A stretch of DNA of 64,000 bases from Bromus sterilis (lineage: Eukaryota; Streptophyta; Magnoliopsida; Poales; Poaceae), in NCBI GenBank assembly GCA_950022295.1, contig OX465596.1:127886501-127950500 (forward strand), read 5' to 3'. Below are positions 35,127 to 48,082 of the stretch, piece by piece. A program made the translations under genes and the position numbers. The notes under the pieces were generated by a model that was not told the DNA's origin, made no database searches, and was given only the letters and a program-made list of their open reading frames with translations. The number at the start of each line of letters is the position of its first letter. The stretch's first letter is position 1.

Positions 35127-38100
35127 ATGTCTCAAGGAACCCGTGGCCAGGTTGGTCGTAACCAAGGTCGTGGGAATGACCAGGAGGAAGGCAACCTTCC
35201 ACCCCCACCCACGATGGCTCAGGTTCTGATGGAGGTCGAGAGGAACCGCCGAGACTCTCACCATCTGTTGGAAGTCATTGCTCGCAACACCACTCAGCAG
35301 CGCAATGAGTTAGTGTCCCTGAACGACTTCATCCGACTTCATCCCCCGGTTTTTAGTTACTCCACCGAGCTCCTTGACGCCGATGACTGGCTTCGAAGCA
35401 TCGAGAGGAAGCTCCAAGCAGGCCGTGTTGCAACTGGTGACAAGGTCAGCTATGCCACCTATCACCTCGAAGGTGCAGCTAGCTCTTGGTGGGAGAACTT
35501 TCTAAATATGCGTCCCGTTGGACCGCCTGCATCTTGGGAGGAGTTCTGCACGTCCTTCCGTGAGCACCACATTCCCAAGGGTCTTATGGACCGCAAGCGT
35601 GAGGAGTTCTGTAACCTCACCCAAGGCAGAAGGACCGTTGACGAGTTCAGTCGTGAGTTCAACCGACTTGCTCATTATGCTACCGAAGAAGTCTCCACCG
35701 ACTCCAAGAAACAAGAGAGGTTTCGTCGTGGCCTCAACACTGGACTTCGTCGTGAGCTCAATATTCATGACTTTGCCACCTTCCAGGTCCTTGTCAACAA
35801 GGCCATCAAAGCAGAGGACATGAACACCCCCAACGACTTCCGCAAACACCCCAGAGATGATGGTTCATCCAGTTCCAGCTCTCAGAAGCGCAAGATCTGG
35901 ATCCCAAACAGCATGTTCCGCTAGAACAACCCACCGAGGCCATCCTATGTGGCGCCTCGTCCACCAACCCAGTTCCACCCAGCTCCACCAAACAACCCAG
36001 CTCCACGCACTGTTTTCGGAGCCTGTTACAAGTGTGGTCAGGCGGGCCACTACTCTCGCGAGTGTCCCCAGAACCAGATCCAACATCAGAATGCTCCACC
36101 CCGTGCCGGAGGCAACAACAATAGCAATGGTCGTGGCAAGCCACCCCAGAAGGTCTACATCGCCAAACCCGCTCCTCCCGCCACTCGTGGACGTGTGAAC
36201 CAGATCGCCGCCGAAGAGACTGACGACACCACTGACGTCATTCAAGGTACGCTTCCAGTCAATTATGTTCCTACTTCCGTTCTTTTCGACCCAGGAGCAT
36301 CTCATTCATTCATGTCGGAAAGTTATGCACTTCGTCATGAGTTATCTTTTGTTGAATTGTCCACCCCAATGATTATTCAAACTCCAGGGTCAAGATGGCA
36401 AACTAATAGAGTAAGCCATGATAATCAAATTGCAATTGAGGGTTTAGTATTCCTTGCTTCACTCATAGCCCTCAAGTCTTCAGACATTGATGTCATCCTT
36501 GGCATGGATTGGCTATCAAGACAGAATGCCTACCTGGATTGCAAAGGCAAATCCGTGAAACTCACCCACTCTTCAGGCAAAACAGTCAACTATACCTCAC
36601 CCAGAACAAGAACCCAAGTGCATTCCTTGAATGTACTTCCCCTTCCCGAACTTGAAGATATTCCGGTGGTTCGTGACTTCCCGGATGTTTTTCCTGAAGA
36701 GCTGCCGGGCATGCCACCCGACAGATGTGTAGAGTTTATAGTAGATCTTGCCCCAGGAACCGCACCAATTTCTAGACGCCCATACAAAATGGCCCCACGT
36801 GAGTTAGCTGAGCTTAAAACCCAACTGGAAGCTTTGTTGGAGAAAGGCTTCATCCGCCCTAGCTCATCGCCATGGGGTTGCCCCGTTCTGTTTGTAACGA
36901 AGAAAGATGGAACATAAAGGATGTGCGTAGACTATCGCCCGCTAAATTTAGCGACGATAAAGAACAAGTACCCATTGCCCAGGATCAATGATCTTTATGA
37001 TCAACTTGCAGGATCCTCTGTCTTCTCCAAGATGGATTTGAGATTAGGTTATCATCAAATCAAGATCCGAAACGAGGACATTCCTAAAACGGCTTTTACT
37101 ACTCGTTATGGTCTTTACGAGTACACCGTCATGTCCTTTGGTTTAACCAATGCCCCCGCCACTTTCTCACGCATGATGAATTCGATCTTCATGGAGTATT
37201 TGGACCAGTTCATCGTGGTTTACCTCAATGACATCCTTATATACTCGAAGAACGAAGAAGATCATGCCAAACACCTAAGGCTGGTATTGATGAAACTTAG
37301 AGAGCATCGCCTGTATGCTAAATTCTCCAAGTGTGAATTCTGGCTACCAGAAGTGACCTACTTAGGCCACGTGATTTCTGCAAAAGGCATTGCTGTGAAT
37401 CCCGAGAGAGTTCAGGACGTCCTTGACTGGACTCCACCTGAATCGGTTAAGCAAGTTAGGAGTTTTCTTGGCCTAGCCAGCTATTCCCGTCGCTTCGTCG
37501 AGAACTTCTCTAAAGTTGCAAAGCCTCTTACTGAACTCCTCAAGAAAGATAAGAATTTCCTATGGACTCCCAAGTGCGAGGAAAGCTTTCAAGAGCTTAA
37601 AAGAAGATTGACTTCTGCACCTATACTTGCACCTCCAGACACCAAAAAGGATTTCGAGATCTATTGTGACGCATCACGGCAAGGGTTAGGATGCATACTT
37701 CTGCAAGATCTACATGTGGTAGCTTATGCTTCACGCCAGTTGCGGCCACATGAAGAGAACTATCCTACCCATGACCTTGAACTCGCTGCCGTAGTTCATG
37801 CCCTAAAAACTTGGCGACATTACCTCCTTGGTAACCGTTGCGAGATTTATTCCGACCACCAAAGCCTCAAGTATATTTTCACCCAGCCAGATCTTAATCT
37901 CAGGCAAAGACGTTGGATTGAGTTGATAAAATATTTTGACGTAGTAATTTCTTACACCCCAGGCAAAGCCAATGTCATGGCTGATGCACTAAGTCGTAAG
38001 TCGTATTGTAACAACCTCATGTTACAACAGTATCAACCACTTCTTCATGAGGACTTTCGCAAGCTCAATCTTGAGATTATTCCTCATGGCTATCTTTCTA

Positions 38101-39614
38101 CCTTGGTGGCGAAACCAACTCTTGAGGATCAAATCATAGTTGCCCAAAGGCGTGCATGAGGTGTTCGCCGGATCAAGGAGAACATTGCTAGCGGAGTTGC
38201 TAAATGTTTCTCCACAGATAGCAAAGGAACGGTATTCTTTGAAAATCGTTTGGTAGTACCTAAGAGTATGGAACTAAGGCAACTCATCCTCAAAGAAGCC
38301 CATGACACGCCCCTCTCGATTCATCCCGGTAGCACAAAAATGTACTGAGATCTACGCCAGAGATTTTGGTGGACTAGGATGAAGAGAGACATTGCTCAAT
38401 TTGTTGCCGAATGTGATGTTTGTCGTCGCATTAAGGCAGTACATCAAAGACCTGCTGGTACACTTCAACCTTTGTCTATTCCCGAGTGGAAATGGGACAA
38501 AGTCGGTATGGATTTCATCACCGGCTTTCCAAGAACCCATAAAGGAAACAATGCCATCTTCGTTGTCATAGATAGGCTTTCCAAAGTTGCTCACTTCCTT
38601 CCGGTTCGCGAGTCTATAACTGCTAGCCAGTTAGTGGACTTGTACATCTCTAGAATTTTATCCCTTCATGGTGTTCCTTTGGAAATCAATTCTGATCGCG
38701 GTAGCCTTTTCACCTCTAGATTTTGGGGAAGCTTTCAGAATGCTATGGGAACTCATCTCTCCTTTAGTACAACTTTCCATCCTCAGTCTAGCGGTCAAGT
38801 CGAAAGGGTTAACCAAATTCTTAAAGACATGCTCAGAGCTTGTGTTATCTCATTCGGATAGAATTGGGAGAAGTCTCTTCCATTTGCCGAATTTGCTTAT
38901 AACAATAGTTTTCAATCTAGTCTGAACATGGCTCCTTTTGAACTCCTTTATGGACGACGATGTCGAACACCACTAAACTGGTCGGAAACCGGTGAAAGAC
39001 AATTCTTTGGACCGGAGATGATCATGGAAGCAGAAGAGCAAGTTCGCATTGTTCGTGATCAATTGAAAGCAGCCCAGTCTCGTCAGAAGAGCTACTATGA
39101 TCATCATCATAGGCAAGGGAGCTACAATCTGGATGAGAAGGCTTACCTTCGGGTTACTCCTCTGAAGGGAACCCAACGTTTCGGTATCAAAGGCAAGTTG
39201 GCCCCACGTTACATCAGACCTTTCCGCATTATTGCTAAACATGGAGAAGTTGCCTACCAACTTGAACTACCCCCGCACCTTTCCCGAGTACACGATGTAT
39301 TCCATGTGTCCCAACTCAGGCGTTGCTTCAAGGACCCCATCCGCGAAGTCGACCATGAAACGCTTGATCTCCAAGATGACCTTTCTTATCGAGAATACCC
39401 CGTTCAAATTCTTGATTCCGCAGAGCGTGTCCCTCATCGTCAGAAGATTAGGTTTCTGAAAGTGCAATGGTCACACCACTCTAAAAGAGAAGCTACGTGG
39501 GAAAGAGAAGACCATCTCATTGCCGAGTACCCCACCTTCCTCCCGCAGACTTCTGAATCTCGGGACGAGATTCTTTTGAGTGGGGGCGAGTTGTCAGAAC
39601 CCTCTGTTAGGTAA
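35127..39614 (+). pseudogene. Gag-pol polyprotein of element B, one frame with five nonsense codons
   Basis: ATG 35127 (MSQGTRGQVGRNQGRG). Order: gag capsid (about 35300-35830; AASSWWENFL), CCHC knuckle 36024-36065 (CYKCGQAGHYSREC), protease near 36285 (FDPGASHSF: the usual Thr/Ser of the D-T/S-G box is Pro), RT (36780-37400), RNase H (37650-38000), integrase (zinc pair CDVC near 38415; Asp in MDFITGFP and SDRGSLF; Glu in GQVERVNQ), chromodomain (39400-39555; FLKVQWSHH). The RT box YLDD reads YLND (codon AAT 37227-37229), which removes a metal-binding Asp. Stops: TAG 35922, TAA 36915, TGA 38157, TGA 38346, TAG 38859. There is no frameshift over 4.5 kb. The last frame crosses the LTR start. 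The chromodomain places it in the Tekay/Del-type chromoviruses. Non-functional as it stands. Confidence 0.93.
39578..39590 (+). other. Polypurine tract of element B
   Basis: GAGTGGGGGCGAG ends one base before the 3' LTR start TGTCAG at 39592. Confidence 0.85.
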
Positions 39615-42600
39615 TGTGCTAGGATCAATTTCACTTTGCATTCATGAAAGAAATCAAAGGAAATTCAAATTCAAAAGAAAATGGGAGAAGGAACACCCCC
39701 CAGATGAATTAATTCAAAAGGCCAGATAAAAATCTTCTCCAAAAATTCATGTTAGAATTTTGAAAAGTCTTATAAATGAGTGTGATCACATATCAAGTGA
39801 TGTGGGACCCACCCCATGCTCATAGATTTTTCAAATATTCAAACAGTGCCTTGGAATTAAAGAAATACCCCTATTTGATTTAAAATTCAAATCATTTGAA
39901 TTTTAAAAATGTTGAAACTTTATGAGTGGCTATTCTATATTATTATGAAGCCACATAAAAATTTTCAACATTTAATAAAATGCCTAGCTATTTATTTTAG
40001 CTCAGCAAAACAAATGTCAGAAAAGAAAAACAGAAAAGAAAGAAGAAACGCTTACCTAGCGCCCAGGCGAGAGCGGCCCAACCAGCCCAGCCGGCCCACA
40101 GGGGCAGCGGGGTCTTCTTACCCGTCCCGCGCCTCCAAGCTACTCGGTGGAATGCCACCGAGTCAGCCGGGGACGACACGTCGTCGTCGAAGACCTTCCA
40201 GGCCGCCCCGTGCCCTCTTCTTGCGTCCTGGAGACGTCTCGCAGCCGCCCCAGTTCATTCCCCCCCTCCTCTTCGTCTTCCCCTTCCTCTCTCGCCCGAT
40301 TCATCGCCGCCCGAGGACCGCCGTGGAGCACTCCGCCGAGTCCACGCAGCCACCATCGTCCCCGAGCCGTGTCGCCGTGTCCAGAAGAACCGCAGCAGGC
40401 GTCTTCGTCGTTCCCCTCAATCAATCGAGCCCGAGCGCCTCAGCAGACGACGCCAACTTCACCGATGAGTCGTCGGACCCGCAAGTCGCCGTCGTCGAAT
40501 TCGCCGCCACCACGACCTCCCTGACTCCTCTGCTAGCTTCAGGGTGAGCTTCTTCATCCGCCCCGGCCAACCCCGGAGTATTTCTCCTTCTCCTTTGCGT
40601 TTTGCCATGAAAGCCGAGCACAGCCTCCGCCATGGATGAGCTCGAGGTCGCCCCTGTGCCCCTTCGTCTCAGCCAGAGCGTGCGTTATGTTCCCCTCCAC
40701 CCCAGCATCTCAACGCGCTACTTCCCGTCCGTTTTCATGCACGAAATCGTCTACTGCCTCTAGACCGAGCCACGGCCGCCGCCAACGGTCGTCGTCGGCG
40801 CAGCTTCGGTGCCCCCCAAGGCCCCCCGAGTTCACCACGAGACGCAGACGAGCTCGAGGAGCCGTCCCGTGCTCTCCCCGTGCCAAATGGTGGCCGGGAG
40901 CACCCTCCCCATGCAGCGCCGCCGCGGTCCAGTCGCCGGCGTTTAGCCGCCGGCATGTCAGCCAAACCCCCTCCCTTAATCACTCGCCTAATGACCCCCT
41001 GGGTCACTGACCAGTGGCCCAGTGGCTTAATTAAGCCACTGGATTAATTAACCCAACGGATTAACTCACCCAGCCACTGACAGGTGGGACCCTCTTGTCA
41101 GCCCCCCCTTACGTCAGCACTGACGCAGTAAATCAATTTAAATGAATTTCCAGAGATTATTTGAATTAAAAGAATTCCAGAAATTCCAGAAAATACCCCA
41201 AACTTTGGAAATTCATAGAAAATTCATATTAACTCCAAATTGGACAAATAATATATGAAAAATGATCAGGAGAAAATTATATTTCCAAATATGCAACTTT
41301 CAACTCTGTTTGTGTTGAATTTAAAATGTGATCAGTAGCATTTTCTATTTGATTTAAATGGAATTAAATCAAATATTTTTGCAACTTGAACCATGGCAAC
41401 ATTCTACATTTCAATCACACATCAGAGGCATATCATACACATTTCCAAAAGGTTCAAAATGATCAAACTATGTCACATGCAACTTGGTTAATTTGAATCC
41501 AAATGTGGAGTTTGAATTTGCAATTCAATTTGCAATATACGCCATTTAAATGGAATTGCTTCACACATCAAAGCATGTACATCAAGATTCAAACTTCCAT
41601 CATGTGTTTGCGCATTGTATTTACTTTGCTACTTTGCTTGTTGTTTGTCGAGTAGAGGTGGAACCGGAGTAGGAGGCTGCCCCCTTCGTTGAAGACCCAG
41701 AACCGAAACCTCGTCAGCAAGGCAAGCAAACCCCCATTGATCATGTCGATAAAATCCCACTTCCCTCTCATGTCTCGCTTATGCATTGTTTAGGATGATC
41801 ACCATGATTCGTTTCTACCGCATAGATGAACCCATTCCTTTGCATGACCTATCATTTTGTCACAGTAGTAAGCAAACCACAATCCTAGCAAATGTAGGAG
41901 TTGTTTGATATCATGTGGCCCCTGCAATGTTACAGCTTATTGCATGCTAAGTATGATACCCTGTTGTTACTGTGATGTGAGTCGGGATGGGAATGATCAT
42001 GTTGAGGATGGTAGAAAAGTGTTGGTGAATCGACCCTAATACAAGGTGAACGATGAGAGGCTGTGTAGGAGTACACGGTGGGTTGTCTCGTTGAACACCG
42101 CCCTAGTACGACTTCTTGTGTGGTGATCCAAGATGAAGAGTACAACCACACATTGGGCTCACTGACCCCTCTCAACTTACTAACTCTTCCCTTTCGATGT
42201 CCAGATGTCGCAATAGTTCGGAGTTCTGGTAGATCTGTGGCCTGTTTGCTAAGTGAGAGAACGGCTCATCCGAGACCGGCTTATGCACCACGCACACATC
42301 ACTTGGGTCCACTTCGGTAAACCGGCCGGGTTCACGATTGTGGTAACCAACCCAAGTAGGCGGCTTCTCGGACTAGATCGGCTATGAGGTAACAGTTGTG
42401 GTGAGCATCCTCGCCGACACTTCTTGAATGGTGTCGAGTACAAAGGCGGTAAATGATGGTGATGTGTGTGTAGCGGTACACCCCTGCAGGGTTAACAAAA
42501 CTATTCGAATAGCCGCGTCCGCGGTTATGGACTGCTTGGAAAGCTTAGCTTGATTATTAGACAACTTGAACTGGATACTTCTAAAACACACCAAGATAAG

Positions 42601-43643
42601 TGTGAGTGCTATGGCGTGCTTTCTCGTGGGGAAGTCGAGGAAGGCAACATGGTGGTGTAATTGGTTGGAGAAGGTAGTGGACTCGTGTACGCTTCTTACC
42701 TCAAAGTCTGGTACTCGTAGTTCAGGATTAGCCAAGTCAAAGCTGGCACTTCTGCAAGTGAACCCCACCTCCCTTTACCTTGATACATGTGCATGAGTAG
42801 TATAGCTCCTATGTAAGTCTTGCTGAGTACGAATTTGTACTCAAGTTTGCTTAATCTATGTTTTAGAGGATGCCACTGACCCCGAAGGTGGCTTCTTCAT
42901 CGAGCTGGACGACTGAAGACCAACTAGTCTAGTCCCAGTCAGACGACTGGTTCCCTCGTGGAGGGCTTGTGTTTAAATAAGGCTTCTAAAGCCATTTGTT
43001 AAACTTGTCTGTACTCAGACATAATTTGCTTCCGTTTGTGTTGTAATGTTGGATCACATGTTTGTGATCTCTGTTTGCACTCTATAAGAGTTATCAATAA
43101 AATTGTACACTTTGTAGAGAATTGTAATGGTACCTGCTGTTCATACAAGGCATGTGTGATGCGTGTATGTTTCTAACATGCATGTCTTTGTATGGGTTTT
43201 CGAGACTTTAGTTGTGTTCTGGCCGGCGGTCTTTCATACACCAAGTGGCCCTTAGATGTGCGCAGCTTGGGGCATCGCGATGCGATTGTTCGAGACTCCG
43301 TCTCGTGCACACTTTGTGGTATGATCGAGCCCGCCCTAGACCCCGACTAAGTGATCGGGCTGGAGTAAGTCTATGTAAGAGTTTTGAGATAGTCGATAGT
43401 ATGGTTGAGGCGACTTGTCTTTGAATATGGGAGTTCACCACCCATATCATTAGACTTGTGTGCGGACGATGAGGACCCATCTCAGTTGATCATCCGGCCT
43501 GGATGGGATGCCCCTCACGTACGATGCTTTCCGAGAACGTTCTGTGCTTGGCCTTGTCTGCTTAGACAAGTGGGTACGGTTCTCGGCTCTCCATATGACT
43601 ATGTCTTAGCTGTACTTGCATACGCTAACCCCGGGTCCCGACA
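39592..43643 (+). repeat. Element B 3' LTR
   Basis: 4052 bp, TGTCAGAACC to CCCGACA, both ends intact. Same layout as the 5' LTR, with a donor-like GTGAGC at 40544 and palindrome/hairpin at 43272-43305. Compared with the 5' LTR it has about 23 extra bases near 42191-42215 and a 9-bp in-frame difference in the GC-rich ORF (39909-40547). Confidence 0.95.
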
Positions 43644-46600
43644 ACAACCCCCCTAGCTCCATGGGGTGGACCAACAAGAAAAACCATGTCTCCGCTGGCC
43701 CAAGTTGTTTCAAAGAATATCTGCCAGGAGCTACCCGACAGACACACACACGGTTTTCAAATGCTAAATCAGCTTGGGCCACCACTAGAAATGTTTGAAG
43801 CTAGATAGGTAAGAAAAGGGGACCCCATAAAATCCCAAACGCGGTTAGGCACGCTCAGTCTTAAAAACAATACCCGAGACTCGGATCCTAGGTGACTCGA
43901 ATGGAACAAAGCGTCGAGGCGGGATTGCCTAGTCCTTCCATCCTTCGTCGAATATAGTCAACATTTATAATAATCATATCATCAACAACAATATAATAAT
44001 GTGATATCCCAAACCAAGGAGTGACAGGATGACATCGTAGCATCCTAAGTATGCATACTAAGCAGGGGCTGAGCAACGAGCAATAGTAACATAGCAGTAC
44101 AAGGTTTGCTGGGAGGGGACATGGCTGTATCGGTTTGAAAGAGGCTGTAAACATGTGGTAGGATCAAACATCGAACCTAACCTACACTAGCATGCAAACC
44201 GCTGGTTGAAATAGAATGTATCATAAGTAATGTATAGTCCTTGCCTGTTGATAAGTCTGGTTCCGAAGGTGTAGTTGATCGCAAGCTCGCATCGTCTCCG
44301 AGAGGTACCCGCGGGAGCACACAAGAAGGTAAACACTGGAAAGCAACCAACGAGCAAGCACTCTATTACTACGGGGCAACACAAGATCAAGAAGACATCA
44401 CAGGACATGGCAACGCGATATGGATCTATCGTCGAGAACGGTTACTAATAGTTTAAGTGGGGTATCGGTCACACACGACGAATACCGTACATTTACGGTG
44501 GTTCAAGTTGCTTAGCTAAAGGTGATCAACCAACGGTTATTAACATGGCAACTCAAGCAAGCATGGCATAGCACACAAACATGTCAAGAGGTGAAGCACA
44601 AAGTAAACTATCTTTGCTAGTCAATTTAAGTGAGGCACAACCTAAACATGGCATAACACTAAGTGCCGCACGATGATTAAAACATTTAGTGCTGTTCTGT
44701 CCTAAACCATATTTTAGGTTGGTTAACAACAGAAAACAGTAGCATAAACACAAAGTACACGAAAAACTAATCAAGTTACATATAAAGAACACTCCAAACG
44801 GAGTTACGGTTAAAAGATATAAGCAAAACAAGTTACGGGCACAAACTGCCAACATCAGGAAGCACACTTTAGAGCATTGCATAAACAGGATAATCAATGC
44901 AAACATGCTCAAAAATGATATGGAACTAAAGTAGACACTACATGGAAGGCATGGCAAAAATAATCATGCAAATAGGCATCATAGATCAAAAGATATTAAG
45001 CATGCAACATGGGATCAGAACGTTACAGACTTTGAGAAAAACTGAGGTGGCTGTCAAAAACAGCGGGATAGCAACTTTGGAGCTAAATCACTATATGACC
45101 AGCAAGCATATCATGACAATGCCATGCTTAACAATATGCAATTGGAATCACTCAATTCCGATAAACAGTCGCGACACACTCGTCGACCGAAGTTGCAATA
45201 AAATAACAGTTTCAGCAACAGCAGCACATTAACAGCAGGATCACCACTTTGGAGCAAGATTTAATATAGCTAAAGCACCCAAACATGACAAGTTAAAGCA
45301 TGGAAATGAAGTACACATGATGCTTAACACATAGGAAAAAGAATCAATGCAATAGGCCTCATGGATTTGTCACAATCATCACTCAAAGTTGCCACAAAAT
45401 AATAACAGCAGCACTTAACAGAAATTAGTAGCAGTTTAACGGCCTGATGCGCACTTCAACACAGATTTGCACCATCAAGATGGCCTCAAATAAAAAAGCT
45501 CACAAAAGATGAATTGAAGTACACGCAATTCTAAGCAACTTTCATTTTGGGGGCACGTTCATCGGAGCTACGGATCAACGGGAAATCGCAGTACAAAATG
45601 GGATCAGCAGCAACATTTATAAGGGCTTCGCAAAACTCACAGGTTTTTTTAATAGCCGAAAAAAAGGGGGGTGGAAGGCCTCACCCGTGGGCCTGGCCCA
45701 TCAGGTGGCCTGGGAGGCCGGCTAGGCCGTGGCTGGCTGGGCCGCTCGCCCCAGCTGGGCCGCGCGGCTGAGGCCGGCCCACAGCGGCAGGTGGAGGCGC
45801 ACGGGACTCCCCGTCCCCGACCCAACGGCGGCGGCTGGAGAGGCCGGACGGCGGCGCCGTTGACGCCGGCGAGCAGGCGGTGGCGGGCACGCAGACAAGG
45901 GGATGAGTCGGCTCCGGATCCGGACGCGGCAGGGCAAGGGAGGTCTTGGGGTGGAGCTTGAGGACGGTGGTCGGCGGCCTCGGGGTAGCATCCATGGCGC
46001 GACTACAGAGAGATATATCAGAGAAGAGAGGGAGTTTCGAGGAGAGGAGGAGGAGGGGAAAGAGGGGCGCGAGGTTGACCTGCAGGGGAGGGCTCTCCAG
46101 GGAGAGGGGAGGTCGTGGTGGTGCGGCGGCCGGCCGACGGCGCTCTCGCCGGCGACGTCCAAGACGTCCAGGAGCTCGGGCGCAGGAGGCTGGCGGCCCT
46201 GATCCAGCCCACGGCGGGCCGGCGGCGGAGGATCGGGTTCTGCGGGGCCCGGATGGCTGGAGCAGGCTGTTGGGGCGATGTGGCAGCTCGGGAGCCCTCC
46301 GATCTGCAATCCGACGGCTCTGGGCTGCCCAGGGGCTAGGGTTTCGAGGATTTTGGGTGTTTTGGGGCTAATTTTGTGCAAAAAGAGGGGGGTGGCTGCA
46401 ATTATGCCATAGGGGGAACCCTAATTGGCTGGTTTGGGAGGTGGGGGTCATTATATAGGCAGGTTGGCTGGCCAGTTTACGCAAACGCCCTCGGTACCCC
46501 TCTCGTGCGTCCGGTGATCGCGTTCGTGACCGCCGAGACTCCGTACGGACTCCGATTCGGACGAAACTTCGACCTACACGCTCAGCGCGTCGAGCCCGTC

Positions 46601-46925
46601 GATCGTACCTCACTGCGGTGACATTCCGACAACATTTTTCGGCGCCCAAATAAAATAATCCGTTTATTAAATAAATGGGGTTTTCGTTCCGTTGGCTGCA
46701 GCTGGTCTGGTGCGGTTTTCGCGACGGTGATCGGGTGAAGCCCAGTGTCGCAAAGGTCGAGTGTCAGGGTGTCAAGGGTCGTTCTCCGTCCGATACGAGA
46801 TAAGAGGGGTGAAAATAATCGCCGATCGATAAATCGGGCATGCAAACACCGCAAACAAATCAGACAATCAAACAATTCATGCCGAAAACAATTTTTTTAA
46901 TTTTTGTGAAAATTGGGCTGTTACA
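43644..46925 (-). repeat. C-family solo LTR, 5' part
   Basis: Reverse complement of about 48526-51260 with indels. It contains a GC-rich block at 45660-46600 holding overlapping frames on both strands, which I take as compositional. Otherwise AT-rich; no gene. Confidence 0.85.
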
Positions 46926-46930
46926 GAGTG

Positions 46931-48077
46931 CGCCGGCCTAGAGGGATGGGCCCCACCCTTGGCTCCAAGCCTAAGGGGGGAAACCCCCACCTCCCCTAAT
47001 GGGCCCCATAGGCCCATATAGCCTTTTTCCATTTTTTTAATTATCTTAATATGTTTAAATATTTATTTGAGATAATTAAATAATAAATCATTATTAATAC
47101 AAATTAAAGCTTATTTTGAACCATTAAAAATGTCCGGAACAACTTCCGTCCTCCTCTGGAACTATTACGGTGATTTCTCCTATTTCACCGATTGATCTCG
47201 AAACTGTCCAATGCATCGATTGCCCTTAAGTGTAACACCCTAACGGTCCTGGAAACAACAAACATGGTCGAGACTCTTCTCATTGACAAATGACTAGTCA
47301 GTTGGACCTGGTTTCAATCGTTGATAGCCCCTGCGCTTCCATCGAATGAAATTCAATCGCTTTTGGAAACCGTTAACGATACGGCGTAATCCCTTTGTGT
47401 TGCGGTACTTTGTTTTTCCAATGTTCGATCGTCGGTATCCCACATAGCGTGTTCACATCTCGTTCACAACAAACAAGTTTACTCGTCTGTGCCTATTGCA
47501 TCTCCCGTGACCTAGTCACCTGCTTGCAAGCTATTGATGCAATATCACCGAGTGGGCCCAGAGTACTTGTCCTGTTACAAGGACTGAAAAATCCTGCTCT
47601 GATCTATTAACATACTCATCAACCATCTATTTCGGAATACCCAAAGTGCACAGTTATATCCAGCATATTTCAGTCAGGCGGTGGGATCCAAATCAAAGTC
47701 TCCTCATAGATGACAATTACGTATGATCATTACGGTCTAAGGACTAAGCCATACGTAACAAAGTCATCGCAACACTGAACTATGTGACTCGATCACATTG
47801 CAATACTTTAGGTGGGTGTATTTCCATCAAATCATTCCCCTAATGACATGACCTCATTGTCAATGGACTTAAGTGTCGCCACGATTAGGAAAGCTTGATC
47901 AATCAATTTCCCAATGAGATAGTTTACCCGAGTTACACTACGGACCTATGTTTTATACAACACCTGTATTAGTATTTCCAAGTAATACACTTATAGCACA
48001 GTATAAAACGTATTATGAACAAAATGGATATGTGAAAAATATCTTTATTAATTTGTCTCTAGGGCACATATCCAACA
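46931..48077 (-). repeat. Element F 5' LTR, 5' part
   Basis: U3 side of the BARE/Angela-like LTR, TGTTGGATATGTGCCC at 48077 (minus strand), cut at 46931 by the C-family LTR (duplication GAGTG 46926-46930). Confidence 0.88.
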
Positions 48078-48082
48078 GAATT

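Larger units (their letters stand above)
29571..43643 (+). mobile_element. Tekay-clade Ty3 retrotransposon B
   Basis: 14-kb plus-strand chromovirus in a C-family LTR. Parts: 5' LTR (29571-33594, missing its first 14 bases), primer site (33599-33610), leader, ORF0 (34017-34796), one gag-pol frame (35127-39614), polypurine tract and 3' LTR (39592-43643). The LTRs differ by about 1-2% in two stretches that I counted (2 in about 140 and 3 in about 220 bases), so the insertion is recent. Gag-pol has five nonsense codons but no frameshift. Because the left end is rearranged, I cannot show a target duplication; ACAAC follows the right end. Confidence 0.93.
28491..46925 (-). mobile_element. C-family solo LTR (-), split by element B
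   Basis: An isolated LTR, TGTAACAGCCC at 46925 to GGCCTTACA at 28491 on the minus strand, flanked by the perfect 5-bp duplication GAGTG (28486-28490, 46926-46930). No internal domain is present. Its two parts, 28491 to about 29540 and 43644-46925, are separated by Tekay element B. Compared with the other C copy (48526-52324) it is about 0.5 kb longer. The family is probably Ty3 by end style, but no coding sequence is available to prove it. Confidence 0.88.
16969..48077 (-). mobile_element. BARE/Angela-like Copia element F, 5' part, heavily interrupted
   Basis: Minus-strand Copia element. In order: 5' LTR (48077-46931 and 28490-27937), tRNA-Met type primer site (27932-27922), leader, gag (26975-26109), then after the LINE the protease to RNase H part of pol (18649-16969), where element E begins. 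The 3' end lies left of the window. The LTR starts TGTTGGATATGTGCCCTAG, characteristic of the BARE/Angela group. The interruptions are the LINE (18650-26108) and a C-family solo LTR (28491-46925) that carries element B. F itself sits in a Tekay-type LTR, G, which resumes at 48083; the expected 5-bp duplication is GAATT at 48078-48082. Confidence 0.88.

Noticed and set aside
45671..46381. Several overlapping long frames
   Set aside because: GC-rich block of the C-family LTR; frames on both strands and no domain point to composition, not coding.
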